A stretch of 64,000 nucleotides of DNA. Origin: Acytostelium subglobosum LB1. Its lineage: Eukaryota > Evosea > Eumycetozoa > Acytosteliales > Acytosteliaceae. Of the stretch, positions 23,641 to 34,888 are shown piece by piece. A program made the position numbers and the translations under genes. The stretch is from positions 220,921 through 284,920 of the forward strand of contig NW_012236516.1 in the NCBI RefSeq assembly GCF_000787575.1, read 5' to 3'. Positions within the stretch are counted from its first letter, which is position 1; each line of letters begins with the position of its first letter. The notes beneath the pieces are model-generated. The model had not been told where the DNA came from and ran no database searches. It saw only the letters and a program-made list of their open reading frames with translations.

Positions 23641-25187
23641 CCCGCTGTGTGGTCCTTGTCAAAGTCAGTGTTCACCATCTGTATCTCAATCACGTCCGCC
23701 GTGCAGCCATATTGCAATGAATCTCTGTCTCCATCTTGATAGACTGCCGTCGTACTTCCACGTTGACCATGAACCTTTGTCACCATCTTGACAGACGTCC
23801 GCCGTGCTGCCACAGCCATGTTGACCACAGCCCAGAACCTCTGTCTCCAACTAGATTGACAGACGCCATGTGTCTAGAGCCTCTGCCTCAAACTTGACTG
23901 CCGCCGTGCTGTTGACCACAGCCATGAACCACTGCCGCTGATGCCCAGAGTGTACCTCTGCCAACAAGCTGCCTGACCACCGCCGCCATGCTGTCTGACC
24001 ACTTCCCCTAACCTCTGCCGCCATGCTGTCTGATCACTGCCGCCATGTTGCCTGAGTTGACAACTGCTGCCTGAGTCCATGAACCTGTGTCTCCAACTAG
24101 ACAGACGACCGCCATGCTGCCACGTTGACCAACGCCATTATGACTCGGCCATGCTGACCACGACCTGTCCACAGCCCAGAACCTCTGTCTCCAACGAAAC
24201 AGACGGCCGGACTCCACCATGCTGCCTTGAGTGACCTTAGCCCTGAACCTCTGTCCCTCAATGAGTGAGTACTACTACACCAATGATCGCACAGCTGCTC
24301 ACCTATACTCTTCTTACTTACACCATTCTCTTCTCCCTTCTCTTCTGTCTTCCCTTGTGCCTTGAAGACCTCTGGGTAGTCCTTGTCCAAGTTAGTGTCT
24401 CCAACTAGACAGACGGCCGCCTTTGTGACTCGGCCATGCTGACCACCGCCATGCTACCAAGTTGTCCACACCCCCGAACCTCTGTCTCCATCTAGAATGA
24501 GGTCGCCATGAGCCCTGACTGACCACAGCCCAGAACCTCTGTCTACATCTAGACAGCCCCATTGTGACTCTGCCATTCTGACACCGCCATGCTGCTAGGT
24601 TGTCCAATGCCAAGCTGTCCACAGCCCAGAACCTCCGTCTCCAACTTGACTGACTGCCGACGTGCTCCCACGTTGACCACAGCCACGAACCTCTATCTCC
24701 ATCTGTACAGTCGTCCACCATGTTGCCAAGTTGTCCAGAACCTCTGTCTCTGCTAGACTGAAGATGTCCTGAATGACCACGGCCTCCCATTCTGCACCGA
24801 GTCAACCTCTGTGGTCCGTCGCCGTGTTGCCAGCCACGTTGATCACAGCCATGAACCAATGTCTCCAACTTGACTGACTGCCAGGCGTGCTCCCACGTTG
24901 ACCACAGCCCTGAACCTCTGACTCCAACTAGACTGCCACAATGCTGCCACTTTGACCCGCCTCCATGTCAACAAGATGGGCCATCGTTGACCACCTCTGA
25001 CTCCAACCAGACAGACAGCCGCGATGAGAAGTGCGCCGCCATGCTGCCAAGTTGTCCATCTCGAGTTGACCACAGTCCAGAACATCTGTCTCCAACTGGA
25101 CAGACGCCACGCTGACAAGCGCACCGCCATGTTGCCATCAGATCATTGACAGACCACAGCCATCCTGCCAAGTTGACGAGTGTTTCC
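23641..25187 (+). repeat. GC-rich tandem array of hairpin-forming repeats, copy 2
   Basis: About 17 imperfect units of the same 55-60 bp family as array 1, again in two sub-arrays: the leader CCTTGTGCCTTGAAG recurs near 23624 and 24352. Units such as CCTCTGTCTCCAACTAGACA keep the CTGTCT/AGACAG arms. Order and spacing of the variants differ from array 1, so the arrays have been reshuffled since duplication. A minus-strand frame is open for 158 codons (24868-24392), but only through lack of stops in GC-rich repeats. Confidence 0.65.
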
Positions 25188-25780
25188 AAAGTATTAATAA
25201 ACGATGAAAACAGGAGTTGTACAAGTGTGACTTGGAAGGAGAATAACAACAATTGGCAAAGTACAACTCAATGATGTCGCCTGGGCACGGTTGCTGCCCT
25301 TGGCTTGAAAAAAAAAAAAGGCAGCACTTGTGACAATGAGAAGAAACTCTCAAAGTCCAAAGTTGCTGCCATACCTGTCTCGACGTGCCTAAAGTCTAAT
25401 AGCGACAGGTGTAGACCCCAGGCCGTGCCCACCCCTCTTACATGATGGGCCCACCCGTCCCTCTTGCATGACAGGCCGACCCATCCCTCTTGCATGATGG
25501 GCCACGGCCACCTCCTTGCGGAGATGGCCAAATGGTGATGGGAGGAAAATGTTAGTAGTATTCGGTCCTGGAAAGGTCCACCTCGGCTTGGCCTGGCTTG
25601 GCTCGGCGGTATGGCACTCGGTCTGGCACGGCACTGGCACGGCACTGAATGACTTGGAGGGAATAGACCTCGCAACGACAGGTCATCGTGTGAATGAATC
25701 ACAACGTCTCCACTGTGTCATCTGGGTTCGGGTGATGGATGTAGGACCACTGATTGGTGCGTTGGTAATCGAATATGTTG
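25188..25780 (+). repeat. Conserved 3' block of duplicated unit 2
   Basis: Copy of 19716-20310: AATAAACGATGAA, ATGTCGCCTGGGCACGGTTG, an A-run, three 26-bp CTTGCATGA-type repeats, and GGTCATCGTGTGAATGAATC. Differences are few and scattered. Confidence 0.55.
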
Positions 25781-25888
25781 TTGTTGTTGGTTGTTGGTGG
25801 TTGATTGGTTTCAATCGCGAGCCGAGAGATATTTGGGTTTTACCCATCACTCATCTGCTTGATCGACGGCAAAATATATAGAGGTGAA

Positions 25889-26619
25889 TTACTGTTTGTT
25901 GAAAAGGTGAGGGACCGGAGGAGAGAATACAGGCTCATCCACCTCATAATCTGGTGATGGTGGGTATTGGTATCTGATTCCTAGGTGGTGTTGGCCTGGG
26001 TCTGCTTGGACGGCTGGATGATTGAATGGTTTAGGTGGTTGTGGCATCATCACTTGGTCTCCAGGTATTGGTCCGAGGTCATGTGGCTGTTGTTGGATGC
26101 CAATGTCTTTGAGTGACATGGATGAGAAGCATCAAAGGTGATAATTGAATGGATGGTTAGTATTATTTTTTGACAGTAGCATGCAAGTTCATTTGATATA
26201 TACTTACCATTTGGAATTGGTTCCTGTTGACCATTGGGATGATCTGGCAACTGGTTGATCTCTGGTAAGTTTGTCCTCCCAATGAATAGAGTTTGATGGA
26301 TCTCATTGTGTGGTGTATATGTTATCCTAATGGGATCATGGACTCCATCAGTGCGCACAAGAAGGGTGTAAATCACCTTTTTAGAAGATTCCTCGCCCAA
26401 TAACAATGTCCTTGGTCGACTATCGAATAAACTTAGAATTGGGTACATTTTGATGACTGCTGTTTTTTTGTCAAAGTCTATCCTTATTAGGGTGATGACC
26501 CTGTGATTTAAGTCGGCCAGCAACAAGTTCTTGGGTATGTGCCTGTTGAACAAAGGTCGAATGAGTTTGGCTGGATTGTATATATATTGATTATTATTAT
26601 TATTATTATTATTATTCAT
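25889..26619 (-). CDS. Unknown 209-aa protein, paralogue 2
   Basis: Two exons (26619-26208 and 26106-25889) give 209 aa, the same length, intron position and phase as paralogue 1. The N-terminus has a poly-Asn run made by an (ATT)n microsatellite. IRPLFNRHIPKNLLLA and ILSLFDSRPRTLLLG form the internal repeat. The C-terminus ends YQYPPSPDYEVDEPVFSPPV. Both copies keep complete open frames and intact splice sites despite strong divergence, which argues that both make protein. Function unknown. Confidence 0.7.
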
Positions 26620-26639
26620 TATTGATTGATTGATTGATT

Positions 26640-26985
26640 GGTAGCGTTGGAAAACACTGTTGAGAAAGATATTATTGTATTGCAGATAATGGTTTGGGAA
26701 TAGCCGAAGTAAAGAGTCTATGATATTAATGATATTGATATTATAGATTGAAATTGATTGATTGATTGATGAATAGTTGGTGAATCAATGTTAGTATAAT
26801 GAAATAGAATGATGATAGAATTATAATAACATAGTAATAATGTTATATAAGTGTACATACATGTAGTAGAGTGATAAGGTAATGAATGATGTCAATGCCC
26901 ACTTGTCCAAGGACATTCACCGCAATGAGAGAGTCTGTGAGTGGATAGAGACACTCCCGCACACTCACACACTCATACACACACA

Positions 26986-27020
<35 letters not shown>

Positions 27021-27060
27021 ACCTAAAGACACATTTTGAATAAAATATTTAAATATTTAA
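26640..27060 (-). promoter_or_regulatory. Conserved upstream region of 209-aa paralogue 2
   Basis: Counterpart of 21200-21560 (GTTGGAAAACACTGTT, GAATAGCCGAAGTAAAGAGT, GTCAATGCCCACTTGTCCAA). It ends in a longer (CA)n microsatellite at about 26985-27015. Confidence 0.45.
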
Positions 27061-27225
27061 TTAACAGATTGACCATTTAACGGTCCATTTGAATTTGTAT
27101 CACTCAATACCATCTCAGTGTCATCATCAATGAAGTTCACGTTGATGAGCCTTGATTGAGGCAGTGATAGTTGATGACCTTGATTGAGGCTTAGTGAGCC
27201 CAACGATCGTTCCAACTTGAATACT
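27057..27225 (-). pseudogene. Second copy of the conserved small-ORF end
   Basis: The segment matching 21577-21680 is unchanged, but a 32-bp internal duplication (a second GCCTCAATCAAGG(C/T)) and altered GAAT repeats break the frame from the shared ATG at 27300. It could instead be an alternative exon of a spliced gene. Confidence 0.35.
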
Positions 27226-27300
27226 CTGATGAATGAATGAATGAATGAGTCTTGTTGTGACTCTGCTCTGGTGTCCATTGTGATCTTGATGAGCTTGCAT

Positions 27301-28930
27301 GTGATCAGGTAGTGTAGTGGGCCGTGACGATTGAATGAGTGTATCGCTTCAACCTCAATTGGATGTGTTGCTCTATCTTGCTGTGAATGACTGGTTGTTT
27401 GACTGATTGACTGACTGCCTGGATGAGTGTTGGTTCAATGGTCACTGCTGATGCAGGTCATTATAAGATGAGTTCAAGGTAGATTGATTGTCCAGGTAAT
27501 CGATTGAGTGTGTATTGTTGTAGAAACTGCATTGAATGGCTCCTTGCTGAAGGTGTTGCATCAATCAGACACCATCATCGAGATGTGATGGCTCCAATAA
27601 CGGTGATCATTGAGTCGAGCATGGTGATCGAGTGAGTTGGAGATAATGACATCTTCTGTCCAGGTTGTTCTCAGTATCGTCGATTGGGACTCGTGCACCG
27701 GTATGATGCTGCTCCAGCGGCTCTGCGGTGTGTCTGAGATATAGCCGGACTGCCGCTGCAATTGGGTGCAATGAGGATGAATGTGCTTGATCTTGCTGTG
27801 AATGCACAACTAAGCGTTGATTCATTTCTGCCATGGGATTATCTCATTAGCGATGGCGTCCTCACCATCTTGATGTTGGTGGGCGGTCTCGTTTCCAAGA
27901 TGAGCCGAGGTGGTTCTCGATGTTCCTGACTGACTGACTGACTGAGTGAGTGTTCGTTGGGGATGCATGTCCATTCCACAAGTTGAGCTCCATGTCCACC
28001 TATTGATCAAGTCTGGTCCAATGTCGTTAAGGCTGTGTGAAATAGTGATTTCCCATTTGATGTCTCGCAATTGTTATCTACACAATTCCTGATGCTTGCA
28101 AATGACTGGACATGGAAGTTGGTGGACTCCTCCTCTCCGTCGCCACTGCTGTCAAATCGGACAATGTTGTTCAGTCCTTAAGCCCTAAGGATTCATTGAT
28201 AGTGATGGACTCTCGACCAACGAGCTGTCTGTCTGTAGATATGAATGACACAGAGCGACCATACCATCCCACTCGATCCAACTAGTTGACCACTGTGACC
28301 TGCCGTTACGACGTTTGGACGTTGCTGTTCATGGGGATGTGGCAGCCTTCTTGCCCTCAACTCTCACCTCCTGAGGTGCACTCAGACCGTCGATGAGCTA
28401 GCCCTGTATTGTGGAAGACCTCCTCGGTGATGGACCTCGGCAGGCTGCGTGTATCATGGTAGAGACTGGTAGTAACCGAGATTGTAACTGGATCCAGAGG
28501 CCAGAGAACCGTCTGGTCGGTCCGATCACAGGCAAGATGGGCTTGGGGCTATGTCGACATAATCAAGCGCCCGGGCTCCTCCTGCATCAAAGAAGAACGA
28601 GATCAGACAGCACAGACCAGAATAGCAGACTTGATTAGTTGAGCGGTAACATCTGTCATCATGACATAGATGGATGGGATGGCCTTCTGGGATACAATCC
28701 AATTCGGTCATGTCATTGTTTGGGTAACCATTGTATTACATTACACATAAATGCAATTGAATGTTTGATTATATATATTATAAAGGCTGGTGTCGTTGTA
28801 AGAATGAATGAATGAATAAATGAAAGCATGACAGTTGAGTTTGGATTCAATAAATCATCATAATATCTTGTGTTACCCATTGAATGAACTTCCTTTCATA
28901 ATTATCATTTGAACTTCATAAGCTTGTGTA
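27301..28930. other. Duplicated non-coding part of unit 2
   Basis: Counterpart of 21820-23000, more diverged, with (TGAC)n near 27930-27950. Short frames on both strands are not shared with unit 1. No gene recognised. Confidence 0.4.
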
Positions 28931-28939
28931 AGTTGGTGT

Positions 28940-29700
28940 CAGTTATTGGGATTTGAATTTGAAATTTTCGAATGGTAACGGCTGGGTTTCAAAATCCGTC
29001 AATGATGGTTGGTTGTATGGGGAGTGTAATACTCATTGTTCGACATAGACAGCTATAAATACCACTAACTTTTGTCATTGACTCCTTCATTCTTATCTCT
29101 CTTACTTCTACTTGTACTTACTTATACACTTATACACATATACAAACATGTCTTGAACCTTTGTTACCTTGAAGACCCGGACCGAACCTCTGTCTACTCT
29201 AGTCTGTCGCCGCAGTGCTGCACCGCCATGCTGTCTGACCTCTGCCGCCGTGCTGTTGGCCCTCCTTTTTGACCCTCTTTGTTGCCATTCATGCCGACAA
29301 CGCCGCTGTGCTGACTCTGCCGCAATGTTCACCTCTGCTGCCGTGCTGCTGACCTCTGCTGCCGTGCTCTGTCGCCGTGTTGATGACCTCTGCTGCCGTC
29401 CTCTCTCGCCGTGTTGACCCTGCCAGGTGCAGTCATGCTGCTTGACCTCTGTCACCTTGATGTCTATAATCTCTGCCGCAATGCTGACCACCGCCATGCT
29501 TCCAAGATGGCGGCCGCCAAGAACCTCTGACTCAGACCAGATGTCGACGCTAACCGACCACTATCACCAACTAGTCAGAAGTCCGCCATGCTGCCACGTT
29601 GTCCATCTCGAGTTGACCAGCCCAGAACCTCTGTCTCCAACAAGGCAGACAGGTGCCATTCTGCCAAGTTGACATGAGTATCCAACTGGTAATAATCGAA
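28940..29700 (+). repeat. Truncated third leader plus hairpin array 3
   Basis: The leader (GATTTGAATTTGAAATTTTCGAATGGTAACGG split by small indels) is followed by a shorter, more diverged array at about 29150-29690. That array has few complete CCTCTGTCTCCAAC units and is enriched instead in CTCTGCCGC(C/A)(G/A)TGCTG units. It ends in the same GTATCCAACTGGTAATAATC and AATAAACGATGAA text as arrays 1 and 2. There is no 209-aa gene behind it. Confidence 0.55.
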
Positions 29701-29827
29701 GCATTAATAAACGATGAATGTTGATCATTGATTGATTGATTGTTTGTTTGTTTGATGAACTGTCCTTGCAATATGATCCCTATGATTACAATCAACTTTG
29801 GAAACTGATCATGTTTTATAGAACTCA

Positions 29828-30978
29828 CTAGACATCATCGTCCTCTTCCACTTCATCTACGTAGTCCTCGTCGTATTCTTTCTAAACCTCCTCTTCCACA
29901 ATGACTTGGTTTTCCTCTACTTTTGGTTGGTGGATTTATCGTTCTGCTTTTTGTTGGATTGAATACAGATCGACGGAGAAGAATGCGGGAAACGTTGGAG
30001 GTAGAGGATCTACACCATTGAAAAATTCAGCTGTTGGGATCTGGAGTTGGTAAAGAGGAATAAGATGATGATTACAAGGACTATGCAGATTCAGAGGATT
30101 TAAATGATCTATGATGGCTGGAGGGGAACCATCTTGAGGCATTACTCCTTCATAGCCATGTGGGGCCTAACCATCTGGTGATATCTGACGGACTCTTGGG
30201 ATAGTATTGATGGGATCCAAATATGTTGTTCCACAAGAGATGATCCTTATTGGATTGGCAGCAGCACCATTCCGATAGTATAAAACAATCATTCCAAAGT
30301 AACCGTTATGTCTCGGATAGATCTTGATACCAATGACTATTCTGATGGTGCTTGGCACAGCTTCAACTGCAGGAACCCCTGCAGATACAGCAGCGACACG
30401 ATCAATGAAGTAAGCCAAGCACTTCTGATTCAACATTGGAAGTGACTGTGACTTGGCAGTTTCAATCACCAATGTAGGATATGGAGTTCCACTGCCGTCT
30501 TACGAATGTAAAAGATTGACATTCGGTCGTCCCGGGTCTAAACTTTGTTCAGGTTCTGCACAAGTATGATTTTGAAGAATCAGGGTTGGAGATCCTGCAG
30601 TGTCCAACAATTGATGATGTTGAACCGCCTCATCTCTAATAAGGTTAACAAATAGTTCGGCACAGCGCTCATGTTCCACAGAATTCACTTCATAGATCAT
30701 TGCTTTTCCTTCTTCAAACCATATTCTTGAGCCTTCCCCATCCTTCAGTCTTCTTGAAAGATAAGACTCAAATCCTATTGATCCTAGAACAACACCTCCC
30801 TCTGGAACATAACCAATCTAATTTATAATCACTTGTTAGTATCCACTTTTGATTTATGTGTATCAATTCATATCTTTACCTCTTTCAAATAATATATCTT
30901 GTTAGACCATCCTTTGATTCCATTGACATTTTCAATAGCATTCTGAGGTTTAGAGGATGTGGATAAATTCATTGATGT
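29828..30978 (-). pseudogene. Degenerate copy of the acidic-tailed PD-(D/E)XK-like protein
   Basis: Paralogue of the gene at 13286-14716, aligned over the same two exons (split at 30880/30817, donor GTAAAG). The N-terminal Ser/Thr-rich part is missing. The frame is kept without frameshift but carries four in-frame stops: TAA at 30500-30502, TAG at 30167-30169, TAA at 29936-29938 and TAG at 29882-29884. The core is well conserved (YPTLVIETAKSQSLPMLNQK and STIRIVIGIKIYP). The acidic tail is still visible past the third stop. It is most simply a recent pseudogene. Confidence 0.75.
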
Positions 30979-31213
30979 CGAAGTTGAAGATGAAGATGTA
31001 AAGTGTAATGAGATACGATATAATATCAATGTTGGTCCAATAAACAAATAAACAAGAGACAGGAACAACAAACAGAGTGCTTTGTTTACATTGGTCGTTG
31101 TGGTTAACTAAAAAGGAAAAGATGGTGAAACGACACAAACCCATCATCACTATCGAGTTTGAATAATACTCAACGAGAGTCTCGCACTGGAGAGAGATAC
31201 ATACAACCAAGAT

Positions 31214-34200
31214 TTATTGTGGCTGTTGTTGCTCTATTGATGTAACTGATGGCACTGGAAATGGAGTTGGTGATGGGGTGGTGATGGAAGAAGAGGTAGT
31301 ATCTGTTGTTGTTGCTGCTGTTGGAGGTGATGAAGAAGAAGAGGAAGTTGATTCTTGCTCCGGTTGTTGTTGTTGTTTGGACTTCTTTAGATGATTGGCA
31401 AAGATGGCAAGATACTCGTCCTTCTTGTCCTGACGTGTCTTCTCGCCATAGTTCAGCTCCAAGATCGATAATGATACATGCTTCATCTGGGTGACCTCCT
31501 TGTTGAACACGATCTCCAACTCCCAGACAAACTCAAAGTACTCCTCCGCCTTGCGAAGGTCCATATGTTGTTGCTTCTTGCAGTGCGACACGACGATGCC
31601 GCCTGTAGTGTCGTCGCGCGCCAACTTGATGTTCCAGCCGCCAGCGTCCTTGAACATGAGCGTGCGCGGACATATGCCCAGACGGAGCTCGAGCACTGAC
31701 GGCGCGATGATGGCCTGGCTGCACACCTTGAGCAGGTTCATTATCGACTCGTTGTATTCTGTCGCCAGGTAGACCGCCAGGTCGTTGGGGTTGAATGTGC
31801 CGTCCTCATTCCTTGGTATGGCTTCGTAGGTCTGTTTGAAAGCGTCGTCTGCGACGAAGCCTGGCTCCATCAGCTCACGCATGCCCTGCAGCACGTCGTA
31901 CACTGTCTTCTTTGCATTGCCCTTGTTGGCCAGGTCGACGCCAGGGTTGGTGCTCGATTCATAAATAGAAATACAGGAGGCCAGTCGCGGCAGATCAACT
32001 CCCACGGGTGTCTGTGAGAACGGCTTGGCCCAGATGCGTCTGGTGTCCTCGACAATGTCGCGCTGGATCTGTGCCAGGGGGCTCTTGGACATGACGGGTG
32101 ATGGCGCGGGCACTGTGGATGGGGCTGAGACAGACTTTGGTGAGTTCTGTGATTGTACACCATCACTGGACACTGAGAGCGGCGTCAGTGTTGGCAAAGG
32201 GATGGCAATGGAGGAGGAGTTGTTGGTCTCTGTCTTGTCCTTTGATGGTATTTGGAGTGATGGAGATGAGTGCGATGAGACCAAGACTGGAGGAACAAAG
32301 GTCTTGACTGGTGTCGTCTTTGTTGCTCCATTGCCACTGCTCTCTGTTTCTTCATTCTTTACGTCTGTGTCCTTTATCAGTCCATTGCCATTGGCATTGA
32401 TATTGCTCTCTGATGTCTTTGGGAGTATATCAATGTTGTTGCTGTGGTTGCCATTTGCGCCCTCTTTCTCTGGCTCTGGCGCAGTTGTAGTCTTGACCTC
32501 CTATTGATTGGGCGAGTGAGTAAGTGTGTGAGTATGAGCGAGACAGCGCGGTAACAACAACAACAACATACCTCTACTACCTTCTTCTCTACAGTAGTCG
32601 GTGTGATCTCCTCTGTTGGTGGATGGATAGGGGGCTTGGCACTAGTTGGTGAGATCTTTGGTGATGGTGACCTTGGCGAGATTGTAGTTGGTGATTGTAT
32701 TGATGGTGACAACTTGGTGGTGGTCCTAGTTGAGGTTGGCAGTGATGTCGACGATGATGACTTCTTTGACAATGGCAATGGTGGCTTTCTTATTGTGCTG
32801 CTACTGCTGCTGCTTGATGAGCCAGATGTTGTCGACTTGACAGGTGTTGATGACAATGTGCTTGATGATCTACTGCTACTGCTACTGGTGCCACTCATAG
32901 TTGTCCTTGGTTTGGACGGTGTGGTCGAGGTTGTGGATGTCGTGGAGAGGCTGCTCCTCTTTGCTGGCTCCTTGGAAGGGGTGGAGGGGGTCGATGTTGT
33001 TGAGGTAGTCGAGGTGGTTGGAGTGCTGGTAAGAGTTGATGGTGATGACTTCCTTCTGATAACAATCGGCGATGATGAAGGCGACGATGTTGAAGTTGAA
33101 GTGGTATTGATCGTGCTAAGACGTTTGATTGGAGTGCTCGAGGAAGACGATGACGATGATGACGATGCTGATGTTCCGTTGGTGACAGAGGCCGAGTTTA
33201 GCGATCGACCAATATTTGGCAGCGGAGATGATGGTGGCGATGATGTCAGTGCAGGTGACCTGCCAACTTTGGACGAGGGAGTCGACGTGGATGAAGATAT
33301 CGTGCTTGTGGGACTACCACCATCGCCATCTTTCTTCGTTCCTGGTGTAGAGGTCGACGACGAAGGTGTGCCTGATGTGCTCGTCGTCGTCGTTGAGGTA
33401 GGTGATCCAGTGGAGGACCTAGGGGACACTGTTGATCGGGGAAGATACGGACTCCTTGAGGAGGTCATCGATGAGCCATTCGCAGGTGACTGTGGTGTGG
33501 ATGATGTTGAAGTCGATGAAGGTCTTGGAAGCGATGAGCTTGAGAGTGATCGTGCAGTCGATGTTGGAGGTGTCCTCAATGTGCTTGGCGTCGTACTACT
33601 ACTACTGCTGCTGCTGCTGCTGGTCGTTGTTGTTGTTGGCGAGAATGACTTTGGCAATGTGGATCCACGCTGAGGTGTTGTTGATCGTGATGGTGAGATC
33701 GATGAAAGCGATGACATTGTTGAACGAGTCGGTGTTCTGTGATTGGGAGTGCTACCTGTGCTACTACTACTACTTGTCGTTGATTTGGTTGGAGTCGATG
33801 TGGATGTGAGCGTAGATGTCGTTGTAGTCGAAGTCCTTGTCCTGGACGGCGTTGATGTTGATGTGGTTGAGGATGAGCTCGATGATGTTGACGAGGTCAC
33901 GCTCCTGAGTGGCGTCAAACTACTTGGATTGGCTCCAGTGACGGACCATCGCTTCTGTGCCGAAGATGGTGTGGTCGTGGATGTGGTACGAGATGACATT
34001 GTCGATGACATAGTGGCCGACTTTGTCGTGGCGGCACTGGCAGTTGATGATCGTCTAGGTGTCAGTGATGAGGTCGTTGTAGATGTCGAGGTTGAAGGTG
34101 TCTTTGCTGATGATGCAGCAGTAGGTCGACTAAGATCACTTGTCCTCTTTACTGGTGTCACCACTGTCTGTGTTGTTGTTGTTGATGCTGCTGTCTTTGT

Positions 34201-34593
34201 CTGTTTCTTCTCAGTTGTAGCAGTTGTAGCAGTTGTAGATGTTGTTGATGTTGTAGGTGGAGCAGTTGAGTCCAATGTATCTGTTTGCAATGGTACCAAT
34301 GATGTAGGCTCAACAACAGGAGCTGGACCTTGCGATTGAGAGCTCACTGGTTCATTATCATCCTTTACAATTGGAACATTATCATTGACTTTTTCTATAA
34401 TTGATGCTGCTGCTATTGCTACTGCTGCGGCAGGTGTATCATCTTGTTGAACATCATTAACATCGTGCTTATGCTGCTGCTGCTCATTGTTCAATCCTAT
34501 ATTGTCTATACGCTCTTGCTGTTGTTGTTGTTGTTGTTGTTCTTGTTGATGTTCAACAACATCATGTAATGAACTTTCTTCGTTCAATGACAT
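31214..34593 (-). CDS. Large Ser/Thr-rich protein with conserved C-terminal domain, unknown function
   Basis: Two exons (34593-32572 and 32500-31214, phase 0) give 1102 aa. The first 40 residues include poly-Q. Residues 130-640 are almost pure Ser/Thr/Pro with scattered Lys and Arg. The second exon begins EVKTTTAPEPEKEG. From about residue 820 a folded domain of some 200 residues begins: PFSQTPVGVDLPRL, then VYDVLQGMRELMEPGF, VCSQAIIAPSVLELRLGICP, GGWNIKLARDD and VWELEIVFNKEV. The C-terminal end returns to Gln/Ser/Pro-rich text. I do not recognise the domain. The low-complexity part also keeps frames open on the opposite strand (32603-33673), which are composition artefacts. Confidence 0.8.
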
Positions 34594-34888
34594 GTTTGAT
34601 ATATATATTTATATTTAGATATACGATGTATCTCTATCTCTATCTCTTGAGTATGAATGAATGAATAGATGAGATGAATGAAGTTGCGTTTGCCAGAGAT
34701 GTGAACAAATGGGGTTGTGTGAACAAATGGGCGGGAACAAACAAACTGTGAAGTCCCTTCCCCCTCACACTGGCACTCATTCAAACAAATACTCTAAAGA
34801 GATAAAGAGATAGGAGGGATGATTCCAATCGTATGGATGGAATAGGATTGAACAACAGACGATGATGCTCATGGTTTAATGGAGATGA

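Noticed and set aside
18722-24868. Minus-strand frames (up to 158 codons) in the hairpin arrays, rich in WRQRFW and VGDRGSG
   Set aside because: They shift frame from unit to unit, have no shared start or stop between the arrays, and are expected from GC-rich repeats poor in minus-strand stops.
19721-25702. Minus-strand frames of about 145 codons in the two 3' blocks
   Set aside because: Both copies are open only over parts of the block. Their ends differ through frameshifting indels, so similarity reflects DNA identity rather than protein constraint.
18441-29690. CRISPR-like array
   Set aside because: Units are imperfect, contiguous and without unique spacers, and the genome is eukaryotic.
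32603-33673. Plus-strand 356-codon frame opposite the Ser/Thr-rich protein
   Set aside because: It is the reverse complement of Ser/Thr codon repeats and reads as Val/Asp/Gly-rich text. The minus-strand frame continues across an intron into a folded domain, so that one is real.
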